A DNA stretch of 64,000 bases from an uncultured bacterium. Its GTDB lineage: Bacteria; Cyanobacteriota; Vampirovibrionia; Gastranaerophilales; Gastranaerophilaceae. The stretch spans positions 62,001-126,000 of the forward strand of contig CACYOO010000007.1 in assembly GCA_902776035.1 (NCBI GenBank). Reading direction: 5' to 3'. The position numbers and the translations under genes are program-made. Under the pieces are notes generated by a model. The model had not been told where the DNA came from. It did no database searches and was given only the letters and a program-made list of their open reading frames with translations. Of this stretch, positions 47,272-55,961 are shown in pieces; the first letter of the stretch is position 1, and every line of letters begins with the position of its first letter.

Positions 47272-47709
47272 ATGAAAACTTATTCAGCAAAACCTCTTGA
47301 AGTAGAAAGAAAATGGTATTTGATAGACGCAACAGATGAAATTTTGGGACGTTTAGCAGTACGTGTTGCAAACATTTTAAGAGGAAAGAACAAACCGGAA
47401 TACACACCTAATGTAGATACAGGTGATTTTGTAATTGTTATTAATGCCGACAAAGTAAGAGTAACCGGTAAAAAAGAAACAGATAAGATTTATTATCACC
47501 ACACAATGTATCCGGGTGGATTAAAGAGTGCAAGTTTCAAAGAGTTAATGGAAAAAGATCCGCGACTTGCTATTGAAAAAGCAGTAAAAGGAATGTTACA
47601 ACATAATACATTGGGTGATACACAATTTACAAAATTAAAAGTATATGCAGGTCCTGAGCATCCTCATGCTGCACAAAAACCTATTTTACTTGAAAAGGAG
47701 GTTAAATAA
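47272..47709 (+). CDS. rplM: 50S ribosomal protein L13
   Basis: 145 residues: [37 protein letters not shown] and [11 protein letters not shown] are family hallmarks. Early large-subunit assembly protein. Stop overlaps the rpsI ATG (TAATG). Confidence 0.98.
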   Translation: MKTYSAKPLEVERKWYLIDATDEILGRLAVRVANILRGKNKPEYTPNVDTGDFVIVINADKVRVTGKKETDKIYYHHTMYPGGLKSASFKELMEKDPRLAIEKAVKGMLQHNTLGDTQFTKLKVYAGPEHPHAAQKPILLEKEVK

Positions 47710-48107
47710 TGGCAGAAAATAAAGAAATTTTAGCAACAGGCAGAAGAAAATCATCAATCGCTGTAGTTAAATTAGTAAGAGGTAAAGGTCGTATATTTGT
47801 AAATGGCAGAAAATTATTAGACCATATAGGAAATAAACCTGCTATTGAAATGATGGTATACAGACCATTGGTTTTAACTGAAAATCAAGATAAATATGAC
47901 GTTATTGTAAAAGCCGTAGGTGGTGGTACAGTATCACAAGCAGGTGCTATCAGACATGGTATCGCAAGAGCATTGTTAAAAGTAAATGAAGAATACAAAA
48001 CTGTATTAAAAGCAGAAGGTTTATTAACTCGTGATGCACGTGTTAAAGAACGTAAAAAATACGGTAGAAAAAGAGCAAGAAAAAGATTTCAATTTTCAAA
48101 ACGTTAA
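47709..48107 (+). CDS. rpsI: 30S ribosomal protein S9
   Basis: 132 residues starting with the family [19 protein letters not shown] and ending RKRFQFSKR, whose C-terminal Arg reaches the P-site tRNA. An AAGGAGG precedes the ATG inside rplM. Last gene of the operon. Confidence 0.98.
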   Translation: MAENKEILATGRRKSSIAVVKLVRGKGRIFVNGRKLLDHIGNKPAIEMMVYRPLVLTENQDKYDVIVKAVGGGTVSQAGAIRHGIARALLKVNEEYKTVLKAEGLLTRDARVKERKKYGRKRARKRFQFSKR

Positions 48108-48128
48108 TTTTCTGCATATATTATATCA

Positions 48129-48153
48129 AAAGGCATGCCAATGGCATGCCTTT
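48129..48153 (+). terminator. Terminator ending the infA-rpsI operon
   Basis: An 11-bp stem (AAAGGCATGCC and its complement) with AAT loop and a T-rich tail, 21 bp after rpsI. Confidence 0.88.
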
Positions 48154-48184
48154 ATTGTTTGTAAAATATATATCAAATTTCTAC

Positions 48185-48213
48185 TTGATAATATAAATAT
48201 TGTGTGCTAAAAT
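48185..48213 (+). promoter_or_regulatory. Promoter of tRNA-Arg
   Basis: TTGATA, a 17-bp spacer and TAAAAT, 27 nt before the tRNA. Confidence 0.65.
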
Positions 48214-48240
48214 TAACATACAAATTGAATATTAACTTAT

Positions 48241-48314
48241 GCGTCCGTAGCTCAGCTGGATAGAGCATCTGCCTTCTAAGCAGAGGGTCGCGCGTTCGAA
48301 TCGCGCCGGGCGTA
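48241..48314 (+). tRNA. tRNA-Arg (TCT)
   Basis: Acceptor GCGTCCG/CGGGCGT (with G-U pairs), D arm GCTC/GAGC, anticodon stem TCTGC/GCAGA with loop CTTCTAA giving TCT, and T loop TTCGAAT. CCA is not encoded. It lies next to integrase and phage-like relics, so its 3' end may be an attachment site. Confidence 0.93.
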
Positions 48315-48373
48315 TTTTTTGTGACTAAAATTGCGAAAGTTGCAAAAAAGTTGCAAAATTTTCAAAACAAGAT

Positions 48374-48592
48374 TCATTGTAAAGGCATGAATAATTTATA
48401 GACTTCTATATTAAGAGCTTTAGCTAATAGTTCCATCCTTTTAAAACTTGGCGTTCTTTTTCCTCTTTCAATTTGTGATAAGTAATCAGTACTTATATTG
48501 CAGATTTCACTAAGTCTCTCTTGTGTATATCCTTGCTTATTTCTATAAAATTTTAAATTATTTCTAAATATATCACTCGTGCTATTTGCCAT
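48374..48592 (-). CDS. XRE-family regulator (72 aa)
   Basis: A compact Cro/CI-type protein: helix-turn-helix at about 10-65 (YTQERLSEICNISTDYLSQI; GKRTPSFKRMELLAKAL). Such genes are common next to integrases. It faces the HAD relic divergently, with 64 bp between starts. No strong Shine-Dalgarno sequence. Probably a surviving regulator of the decayed element. Confidence 0.8.
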   Translation of the reverse strand: MANSTSDIFRNNLKFYRNKQGYTQERLSEICNISTDYLSQIERGKRTPSFKRMELLAKALNIEVYKLFMPLQ

Positions 48593-48656
48593 AGTTTAAT
48601 TTTATTGTTATAATTTAATAAAATTAACAGACAAATAGCTCTACAAGAGGATAATA

Positions 48657-48888
48657 ATGACAGATAAATATAGAAAAACAATACTATTTGACTTAGATGG
48701 CGTTCTAAACACTTATGATGGAAAATATGATAAAAATTACATTCCGCCTATTAAAGACGGTGCATATAACTTAATAAAAGAATTATCAGAAAATTTTAAG
48801 ATTGTCATATTTACTACCAGAAATTCTTTAATCGCTTCGAAAGGGGTTAAATAAAATTAAAGATTTTGAAGTTTGGTATAAAAGATAA
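48657..48888 (+). pseudogene. HAD-type phosphatase with central deletion
   Basis: It starts intact: AGAGGA, ATG, then TILFDLDGVLNTYDGKYDK (motif I) and NFKIVIFTTRNSLI (motif II), then the frame breaks at SKGVK. In another frame the C-terminus KIKDFEVWYKR follows directly and ends at a stop. The region with the IIDDR metal-binding motif, present in the relic at 32750-32960, is missing. The family is that of small phage-type HAD hydrolases of about 130-150 residues. Confidence 0.8.
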
Positions 48889-48903
48889 AAATATTATTTA
48901 CCC

Positions 48904-49079
48904 CTATGTACCAAATCTTCTAACATTTGATTCTTCTAGTCTAGTGTCCCTGTCCTCATAAAGATTTTCAAGCAACGAATCACCAAGTTTAGCAGATTCC
49001 GGCATTAAGTGTACATAAGTATCAAGTGTTACTTTATTTGTTGAGTGGCCTAGTTGCTTTGAAATATAAGGCAATAGAA
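48904..49079 (-). pseudogene. C-terminal fragment of a tyrosine integrase
   Basis: The minus strand reads YISKQLGHSTNKVTLDTYVH followed by LMPESAKLGDSLLENLYEDR and a stop at 48904. LGH followed by T-x-x-Y-x-H is the last catalytic box of tyrosine recombinases, with the nucleophile Tyr. Everything upstream (core Arg, Lys and HxxR) is missing, the break lying near 49079, just after the end of the surface-polymer operon. It points toward tRNA-Arg, as in tRNA-integrated elements. Confidence 0.85.
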
Positions 49080-49089
49080 AAATTAAATG

Positions 49090-49482
49090 TTACTTTAAAA
49101 ACAAGTCTTTAAAACCAAGCCGTATTAAAGGTCTAATTTCAATACCTGCTTTTTTCGTTCCGTATAGAACTTCACTATCCAGATAATTTACAAAAAATTC
49201 ATAATCAAAGTTAGAAATTAAAATTAAATCACAATCAAAGTCTTTAATTTCAGCAGGTGAAATTCCTCTATATCCAAAGAAACTTTTTTCTATTTCATCA
49301 TTTTCAAATTTAATATCTGCAACTGCAACGATATTTAGTTTTGATAAATCGTAATTTTCAAATAATATAGTTGCATATTGTCCTGCACCGTAGAGGACTA
49401 TTTTTCTGTTTTTGTACCTTCTTGCCAATTTATCAATTTTTGCCTGTGCATCATATTTTTGAAAAAATTCTTTAAAATCCAT
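49090..49482 (-). CDS. Rossmann-like nucleotide-binding protein of surface-polymer operon
   Basis: 130 residues with a glycine-rich beta-alpha turn (KIVLYGAGQYATILFENYD), then VAVADIKFEN and CDLILISNFDYEF, a minimal Rossmann half-domain as found in sugar-modifying or PglD-like proteins. It resembles the N-terminal part of the FkbM protein at 53104 (VAIFGACPAGERILEDIKKY). Last gene of the operon; its start overlaps the preceding stop. Role unknown, perhaps coenzyme-dependent sugar modification. Confidence 0.6.
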   Translation of the reverse strand: MDFKEFFQKYDAQAKIDKLARRYKNRKIVLYGAGQYATILFENYDLSKLNIVAVADIKFENDEIEKSFFGYRGISPAEIKDFDCDLILISNFDYEFFVNYLDSEVLYGTKKAGIEIRPLIRLGFKDLFLK

Positions 49483-51740
49483 TACTTTATCCTCAATTCT
49501 TTTTTGATATAATCAACAATTTTTTCAGCAGTTGTTTTATTTTCGTCAATCATTAAGAGTTTTATATTTGCTTGTCGTTCATCTTTCATATAATCATTGC
49601 CTTGTACAATTACTTCATTAAAAGTTTTTTCTAATTCTTCGTTTGTATAAATTTTATAATAACTATCTGTAATTTTTTTTACAATATCATTATATTCATC
49701 TTTTTGTCTTTCACTTCTTAAATGCAAAACGGGGTTTCCTGTCGGCAAGTATTCAGATAAAAATGATATACAATCTGTTATAAGACAATCAGATAACATA
49801 AATTGTTCATAATAATTGTCTCCACCCAATGAAACTTTACCTATTTTTTCCCATTCTGAATAATATTGTTTAATTTCTTCTTTTGTTTTTATACCAAGCT
49901 TAATTAATCTGTCAGGTAGTGATGGGTGTGGTCTAAATACCCAATTTATTTCAGGATGTTTTTTCGCTAGATCTAAAATAAATTCTCCATTTTTCAAAAA
50001 AGTCCCCATTCTATGTATTGAATTATCTTCAACAGAATGATGCGGAGCATAAATTATTGTTTTTTTATCAGTTTTTTTTATGTTTATATTTTGATAATTA
50101 TCAAATTTAGTTGAACCAATAGCCACACAATTGTTTGCCCCAAATTCTTTTTCATATTCCTTTTTATGATATGGTGTTTCTACAAAATATTTCCATAATT
50201 TTTTGTGAAACCATCTAAAATAATTAGAATTATGTTTTAGAGAATAAAAACAATACGGCACATAGCATGTAAGTGCAAATTTAGCCGACCGTAAAACATT
50301 TTGTTCTTTATCAATTCCCCATGGCTGTTGATAAAAAATAATGTCACATTTAAAATCTTCTATTGGTAAAAAACTGCTTTCTTCAGTATTATACAATTTT
50401 TCATAATTAACATTATCACTATCAAAAAGTTTGCAGTTCATTTCCATAAATTCTTCATTTGTACGGTTTTTCCATGTATTTGGGGATGCAGTTAAATACA
50501 TAACAGGTTCAAAATATTTTGATTTTTGAAATTCTTTGTATAAATTTTTAATTGAATACCAATTTTCGGTTTCATAAAATAAAAATGCAACTTTTATTTT
50601 TCTGAATTTTGCAATAAATCTTAGTTTTAAAACATGAAGAAAGTACTTGAATCTTAATAATTTATTTTTTATATTTCCAATATTAAAGTTAAAAATTTGT
50701 CTTTCAAACAAATATAAAATTATTCTATCAGTTCTGTTTTCAATTTCCAATACGGGTTCAAAAAGTTTCTTAATAAATAATTTATTATAATGTTTTATAG
50801 TATTTTCAAGTTTTTTGTATATAGCCATACTTTCTTCATTTTTTTTAGAATATTTTTTATATTCTTTTTTTATTAATCTAATATATTTAATATTGTCTTT
50901 TTTTACACAAACATTATATGAAGAATAAAAATAATATAGAAGAGATTCTATAATATCATAAAGAGATGCATGGTAAATATCATCTTTATTTTTAATTTTA
51001 TCAGATGAATAAATTGTTTCCTTTAGTATTTTTGCTACTTCATAGGTATGAGACATAGTATCTGTAGTATTTTTAGTTAAACTTGATAATACGTTTATTC
51101 TATAATAATAAAGTCCTGTATCTAAAATACTAATTGACTCAGCGTTAATATAAGCTCTGGTTGAAAAAACAATATCTTCACAACATTGTATGTTTAATGG
51201 AAATAATACATTATTTTTATGAATAAAATCTGTTCTATATAATTTACCGCAGGATAAAAGAGGACCTTTAATAAAATCTTCATAATAATCGCTAAACTTT
51301 ATGTTTCCACCTTCTGCAAATTCTTCAAGCTTTTCCAATCTTCTATCTTTTACAAAAGAATCATTTTGGTATTTTATATAAGCAAAAAGTAATATATCAG
51401 ATTTTCTTTTTTCTATTGTTTCATATAATAATTCACAGCTATCTTCTCTTATCCAATCATCAGAATCCACTATTGTAAAGTATTTGCCTTTTACCTGTTT
51501 AATTCCATTATTATATGCACTTGACACTCCTTGATTTTTCTGATTAAAAATCTTGATTCTACTGTCTTTAGAAGCATATTCTTCTAAAATTTGAGGTGAA
51601 GAATCAGTTGAACCGTCATTAACACAGATTATTTCAATATCTTCTAATGTTTGATTAATTAAGCTATCAAGACACTCTCTTAAATATTTTTCAACGTTAT
51701 AAACAGGTACTATAATAGAAATTTTAATATTATTATTCAT
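49482..51740 (-). CDS. Bifunctional GT2 glycosyltransferase / CDP-glycerol-transferase-like enzyme
   Basis: 752 residues. Residues 1-about 230 are a GT-A family 2 glycosyltransferase (ISIIVPVYNVEKYLRECLDS; VNDGSTDSS; DXD-like VDSDDW). Residues about 370-750 match the CDP-glycerol glycerophosphotransferase fold used by teichoic acid polymerases (IIYAPHHSVED; WVFRPHPSLPD; LITDCISFLSEYL). It would add a sugar and a polyol-phosphate to a growing chain on the cytoplasmic face; no membrane segment is visible. Confidence 0.85.
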   Translation of the reverse strand: MNNNIKISIIVPVYNVEKYLRECLDSLINQTLEDIEIICVNDGSTDSSPQILEEYASKDSRIKIFNQKNQGVSSAYNNGIKQVKGKYFTIVDSDDWIREDSCELLYETIEKRKSDILLFAYIKYQNDSFVKDRRLEKLEEFAEGGNIKFSDYYEDFIKGPLLSCGKLYRTDFIHKNNVLFPLNIQCCEDIVFSTRAYINAESISILDTGLYYYRINVLSSLTKNTTDTMSHTYEVAKILKETIYSSDKIKNKDDIYHASLYDIIESLLYYFYSSYNVCVKKDNIKYIRLIKKEYKKYSKKNEESMAIYKKLENTIKHYNKLFIKKLFEPVLEIENRTDRIILYLFERQIFNFNIGNIKNKLLRFKYFLHVLKLRFIAKFRKIKVAFLFYETENWYSIKNLYKEFQKSKYFEPVMYLTASPNTWKNRTNEEFMEMNCKLFDSDNVNYEKLYNTEESSFLPIEDFKCDIIFYQQPWGIDKEQNVLRSAKFALTCYVPYCFYSLKHNSNYFRWFHKKLWKYFVETPYHKKEYEKEFGANNCVAIGSTKFDNYQNINIKKTDKKTIIYAPHHSVEDNSIHRMGTFLKNGEFILDLAKKHPEINWVFRPHPSLPDRLIKLGIKTKEEIKQYYSEWEKIGKVSLGGDNYYEQFMLSDCLITDCISFLSEYLPTGNPVLHLRSERQKDEYNDIVKKITDSYYKIYTNEELEKTFNEVIVQGNDYMKDERQANIKLLMIDENKTTAEKIVDYIKKELRIK

Positions 51741-51773
51741 ATAAATTTTATCCTTTTTGCTATAATCTAAATT

Positions 51774-53057
51774 TTAAAATAAAACTGATCTTAAATCATT
51801 CATTATATTTTTGCTCGCATTTTGATTTGCAAATTTTAAATTTTGCAATGTTTCCTTTCTCATTTCTGCCTTATAATCATCATCTTTTACAATAATTCTA
51901 TCCAATGTTTCAATTAATTCCCGATTATCATGTGTTTCATAAAAACAATTAAACATTGGCTCCATTTCTTTACATGGCCAATTAATTGAATTTGGATTTA
52001 CCATATGAATTAAAGGTTTATCTGTACAAAAATATTCAGTTAAAAAACTGCCACAATCTGTTAACATTGCTTTTGAATTTGCAAAATATTCATAATAATC
52101 CGAATCCAAAGATACTATACCGATTTTCTCCCATTCATTATAATAATCTTCAATACAATCTTTTGGTACATTCATGTTTGCAATTGTATCTTTAAGTATT
52201 GGATGTGGTTTAAATACCCAAGTATATTCAGGATGTTTTTTTGCATATTCAAGTATTAATTTTGAGTTATAAGTAAATGTCGAATAGTAAAAATGACATT
52301 TTGATAGTGGATGTTGTATTGAAAAATGTGGTGCATAAATTATATATTTTTTATCTGTTATTTTATCTTTGTTAATGTAAAATAAATCTAGTGCAGGATG
52401 CCCTGTTGTTTTTATATTATTGGTAAATCCGCATATTTTCTTATAATGTTCTTTTAAATTGTCATTTAAGCAATAAAATCTGAACAGTTTAGTACACCAT
52501 TCACTATAGTCATATTTTGCATTGCCATAATTTGGTACATTATAAGGTACATAACAACAAAGAGCATATTTAGAAACTTCGTCTATATCGTTAATTTTAG
52601 CATTCCAAACGTGCTGTTGAAAAAAAACAATATCAGGATTGTATTGTTTAAGTGGTATATGTTTATTACATTCAATATCAAAACCTAATTTACACTCTAT
52701 CCCTTTACTTTTAAAAAATTCTAAAAGAAAATTGAATTTTTCTTTCTTAGTTTCTTTACTATAGCTTACATCTCTACCCATAGTAAAACCTAAAATTACA
52801 AACGGTTCAAATCGGTCATCTTCTTTCATTAATTTATATAATGTATCAGTTTTCCATTTGGCTTTTTCAAATACATAAAAAGCAACTCTAATTTTGTCTT
52901 TTGTTTTTAGTTTTTTTAAAATTGAATCATAAGAAACCGTTATTTGATTTATTGTGCTTAATGTTTTTGATGTTTGGGATGTAACAATAAATCCATTTTT
53001 TTTGTATATATAATTCGTTATGATTTTATCTTTTAAATATGATAGATTATTTCTCAT
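51774..53057 (-). CDS. CDP-glycerol glycerophosphotransferase family protein
   Basis: 427 residues matching only the C-terminal domain of the preceding protein: YIIYAPHFSIQHPLSK, WVFKPHPILKD, EWEKIGIVSLDSDYYEYF and MLTDCGSFLTEYF. The His-Pro pair (KPHP) and TDCGSF are the catalytic and donor-binding regions of TagF-type enzymes. Probably a polyol-phosphate transferase with a linkage different from its neighbour. No membrane helix. The Shine-Dalgarno sequence is weak. Confidence 0.82.
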   Translation of the reverse strand: MRNNLSYLKDKIITNYIYKKNGFIVTSQTSKTLSTINQITVSYDSILKKLKTKDKIRVAFYVFEKAKWKTDTLYKLMKEDDRFEPFVILGFTMGRDVSYSKETKKEKFNFLLEFFKSKGIECKLGFDIECNKHIPLKQYNPDIVFFQQHVWNAKINDIDEVSKYALCCYVPYNVPNYGNAKYDYSEWCTKLFRFYCLNDNLKEHYKKICGFTNNIKTTGHPALDLFYINKDKITDKKYIIYAPHFSIQHPLSKCHFYYSTFTYNSKLILEYAKKHPEYTWVFKPHPILKDTIANMNVPKDCIEDYYNEWEKIGIVSLDSDYYEYFANSKAMLTDCGSFLTEYFCTDKPLIHMVNPNSINWPCKEMEPMFNCFYETHDNRELIETLDRIIVKDDDYKAEMRKETLQNLKFANQNASKNIMNDLRSVLF

Positions 53058-53103
53058 AATGTTTTCAACTTTCTTAATGTATTATATACCTAAATATATT
53101 TTT

Positions 53104-54222
53104 TTAAATTAATTCATTTGGAATAGCATATAATATAGTTTCCGTACAATCTGCCCTATAATGTCCAAGTATAAAATTATAGTTTTCAAGATTTTCCCTT
53201 AAATATACAGGGATTTCAACAAAATCTTGATTTGAATGATAAATTGATATTGCAAGTTGACATCTGGATTTTTTAATTGCATTTATGGCACCTTTTAGAG
53301 CTTCCATTTCTGCACCTTCAATATCCATTTTTATCAAATCAGGATAAACATTATTTTCTTCACAAAAATCATCAAGTTTTATAACATCCACTGTAATTTC
53401 TGTTTGATTTTTAAAACAAGAACGATTCATAGTCGAAAAATCTGTACAAATTGATTCCGAAAAAGAATCATTATTAATTAAAAACTTAGCTTTTCCCTTT
53501 TCACTTCCGATACATTTTTGAACAATTTTTAATTTATCATTTTTTATAATGGGTTCAATTGCTTCATTTGCACAAACATCATATATAGCTTCAAAGCCAT
53601 ATATATGTTCTAAATTCGGTAAAAATTTATTGTATGCAACAGCATTTAAACCATTACAAAATCCAATATCAAAAATGGTTTTAACAGCATTCTTATTAAC
53701 TTTATCAAGATATTGTCTTGAAATTACACTAAAATTTAAAGATGAAGGGAATGTAGCATTATAATATTCGGAAATTAAACTCTTATCTTTTAAACCAAGT
53801 CTTACATCAAATAAAAGCTTGTATAAGTTTTTATCTTCCTGTCTTTCGAAAATATTTAATGCTTTTTCAAAAGTTTCATTTGCAAAACGATAGTATTTAT
53901 ACAAAAAATTTGTTTGTTCAAGTACATTGTAGTCGTATATTCTTAGAATATGCATTGCATTTGATACATTTACTTTTGTAGACATAATTACCATATCGCA
54001 TTTTAAATTTTTATCAATAAATTCTTTTAAAGTATATATCGGCAAATCTGCGAAATTTCCTTTTACAAAGTTATCAATAAAACAAGCAATTTCAACATTC
54101 TTTTTGTATTTTTTTATATCCTCTAAAATTCTTTCTCCGGCAGGACAAGCCCCAAAAATTGCAACGGTAGAATTATCTTCAAATTTATCAAACAGTTGTT
54201 CCCTTAATAAAGCTTTATACAT
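53104..54222 (-). CDS. FkbM-family methyltransferase with Rossmann N-terminus
   Basis: 372 residues from the ATG at 54222, which has AAGGAGG 7 nt upstream and begins 1 bp after the preceding stop. Residues about 20-110 form a Rossmann-like unit (VAIFGACPAGERI). Residues about 170-370 are an FkbM-type SAM methyltransferase (TIFDIGFCNGLNAVAYN; DLIKMDIEGAEMEALKGA). FkbM enzymes commonly O-methylate sugars, which suits a surface-glycan operon. Confidence 0.85.
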   Translation of the reverse strand: MYKALLREQLFDKFEDNSTVAIFGACPAGERILEDIKKYKKNVEIACFIDNFVKGNFADLPIYTLKEFIDKNLKCDMVIMSTKVNVSNAMHILRIYDYNVLEQTNFLYKYYRFANETFEKALNIFERQEDKNLYKLLFDVRLGLKDKSLISEYYNATFPSSLNFSVISRQYLDKVNKNAVKTIFDIGFCNGLNAVAYNKFLPNLEHIYGFEAIYDVCANEAIEPIIKNDKLKIVQKCIGSEKGKAKFLINNDSFSESICTDFSTMNRSCFKNQTEITVDVIKLDDFCEENNVYPDLIKMDIEGAEMEALKGAINAIKKSRCQLAISIYHSNQDFVEIPVYLRENLENYNFILGHYRADCTETILYAIPNELI

Positions 54223-54223
54223 T

Positions 54224-54916
54224 TTATTTTCCTCCTTGTCCATAATAAGCGTTATCACCGTGTATTCTCTTATAATGTTTGTCTAAAATATATTTTGGCA
54301 GTTTAGAATTAGGATTTAATAATAATGTTCTATAATTCATTTTAGCTAATTCTTCTACTGCAACAGCATTTAATATAGCTTTTTTTGAATCTTGTCCCCA
54401 TGTAAATACTCCATGATGTTTTACTAAAACTCCTTGAAGTGTTTTATAATCAAAAGAATTAAATGTTTCTATAATTACTTTTCCTGTATTTTTTTCATAA
54501 TCGTTTTCAACTTCTTTTTTTGTTAAAGCACGGGTACAGGGAATATCACCATAAAAATAATCAGCATGAGTTGTACCTAAAACAGAAATATCTTTGCCTG
54601 CCTGAGCAAATGAAGTTGCAAAATTTGAATGAGTATGACAAATTCCTTTAATTTCAGAAAATGCCTTATATAATTCAATATGAATTTTAGTATCAACCGA
54701 TGGTTTTAATTTTCCTTCAATAATCTTTTCATTCATATCTACAACAACTATATCATCCGGTGTTAATTTTTCATAATCAACTCCGGATGGTTTTATAGCA
54801 ATATATTTGCCATCTTTGCTTATTTGCGAAACATTTCCCCAATTGAAAAGTACAAGATTGTATTTTAACAGTAATTTATTTGCATTACATACATCTTCTT
54901 TTAATTTATTAAACAT
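54224..54916 (-). CDS. AraD-like sugar-phosphate epimerase/aldolase (class II)
   Basis: 230 residues, nearly the length of E. coli L-ribulose-5-phosphate 4-epimerase (231). Zinc-binding ICHTHSNFAT, THADYFYGDIPCTR and KHHGVFTWG are all conserved as in AraD. In a capsule-type operon it more probably supplies a pentose-phosphate precursor than supports arabinose catabolism; no ara genes are nearby. It overlaps the upstream epimerase gene by 8 bp. Confidence 0.85.
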   Translation of the reverse strand: MFNKLKEDVCNANKLLLKYNLVLFNWGNVSQISKDGKYIAIKPSGVDYEKLTPDDIVVVDMNEKIIEGKLKPSVDTKIHIELYKAFSEIKGICHTHSNFATSFAQAGKDISVLGTTHADYFYGDIPCTRALTKKEVENDYEKNTGKVIIETFNSFDYKTLQGVLVKHHGVFTWGQDSKKAILNAVAVEELAKMNYRTLLLNPNSKLPKYILDKHYKRIHGDNAYYGQGGK

Positions 54917-55961
54917 TCTGAAGTACTTCCTTTTTTATTCTAAAAGTATGTTCTATACCTTCTTTAAATTCAAACTTTGGTTTCCAACCGAGAAGTTCTA
55001 ATTTATCTGAAGATAAAGTGGAATTTTGAACCTTTGATCCTCCTTGAAGTTCAATTTGCCCCATTTCTCCATATGCAACGTTTACATTTGCAATTTCAGC
55101 CAATGTATTTGCATAATCTTTTAATAATACATTTCCGTTTTTGGAAGCCACATTATAAACTTCAGATGTTTTACCGTACAAAAGAATTGTTAATAAAGCA
55201 CTCACGGCATCTGCTACATAGCAATATGACCTTTTTTGTAAACCTGAACTTTTTAAAATAATATTTTCATTATTTAAAGCTTTATTTAAAAATTGAACAT
55301 CAGCTTTTGAACTGTTTAATTTAATCGTCGGTCCATAAATATAACCCAATCTTGCAATAACAATATCTGAATTATGCTCTTTTATATATGCCTGACATAA
55401 TGTTTCAGATAATCTCTTACTTTCAGGATAACAAGAGCGTGGAATCATAAAATTTACATAACCGATATCATCTTCTTTAAAACAGTCAATATTCTCTTTT
55501 TCACCATATACTTCCAATGTTGATAAAAATATTGCTTTACAATTTTTATTTTTCAAAGCAAAGTCTAGAATATTTGATGTTCCAATAATATTTAGTTTAA
55601 TTGTTTCGATAGGTTTATTTGCATATAAGGCAGGGTGAGTGTTGCTTGCCCCATGAAAAATGTAATCAACCTGTTCATTGCAAACTATCGGATTAGTAAT
55701 ATCCTGTATTATAGGATTAAATAACAGTTCATTTTTATAACTTGAAAATCTTTCTTCCAAGCTGTTTTCAGATGAAAAAGTTGCTATTATTTTTGTATTA
55801 TAGTTCAAATTTTTATTCATATACATTAAAGTATCAATTAAAAATGAGCCAACTAAACCGCTTGAACCGGTTATAAAAATTGTTTTATTTTTTAATAATG
55901 AATATTTATCATAAATAATTCTTTTAATATCATTTTGGTACAATTCATTATTAATATACAT
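54909..55961 (-). CDS. NAD-dependent epimerase/dehydratase (extended SDR)
   Basis: 350 residues. NAD-binding TIFITGSSGLVGSFL near residue 27, the DIT/NIIGTSNIL segments, catalytic STLEVYG and the YxxxK motif in SCYPESKRLSE. Closest in style to UDP-glucuronate decarboxylase- or CDP-sugar-type SDRs. It probably modifies a nucleotide-activated sugar made by the cytidylyltransferase, whose gene it overlaps by 11 bp. Confidence 0.85.
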   Translation of the reverse strand: MYINNELYQNDIKRIIYDKYSLLKNKTIFITGSSGLVGSFLIDTLMYMNKNLNYNTKIIATFSSENSLEERFSSYKNELLFNPIIQDITNPIVCNEQVDYIFHGASNTHPALYANKPIETIKLNIIGTSNILDFALKNKNCKAIFLSTLEVYGEKENIDCFKEDDIGYVNFMIPRSCYPESKRLSETLCQAYIKEHNSDIVIARLGYIYGPTIKLNSSKADVQFLNKALNNENIILKSSGLQKRSYCYVADAVSALLTILLYGKTSEVYNVASKNGNVLLKDYANTLAEIANVNVAYGEMGQIELQGGSKVQNSTLSSDKLELLGWKPKFEFKEGIEHTFRIKKEVLQNV

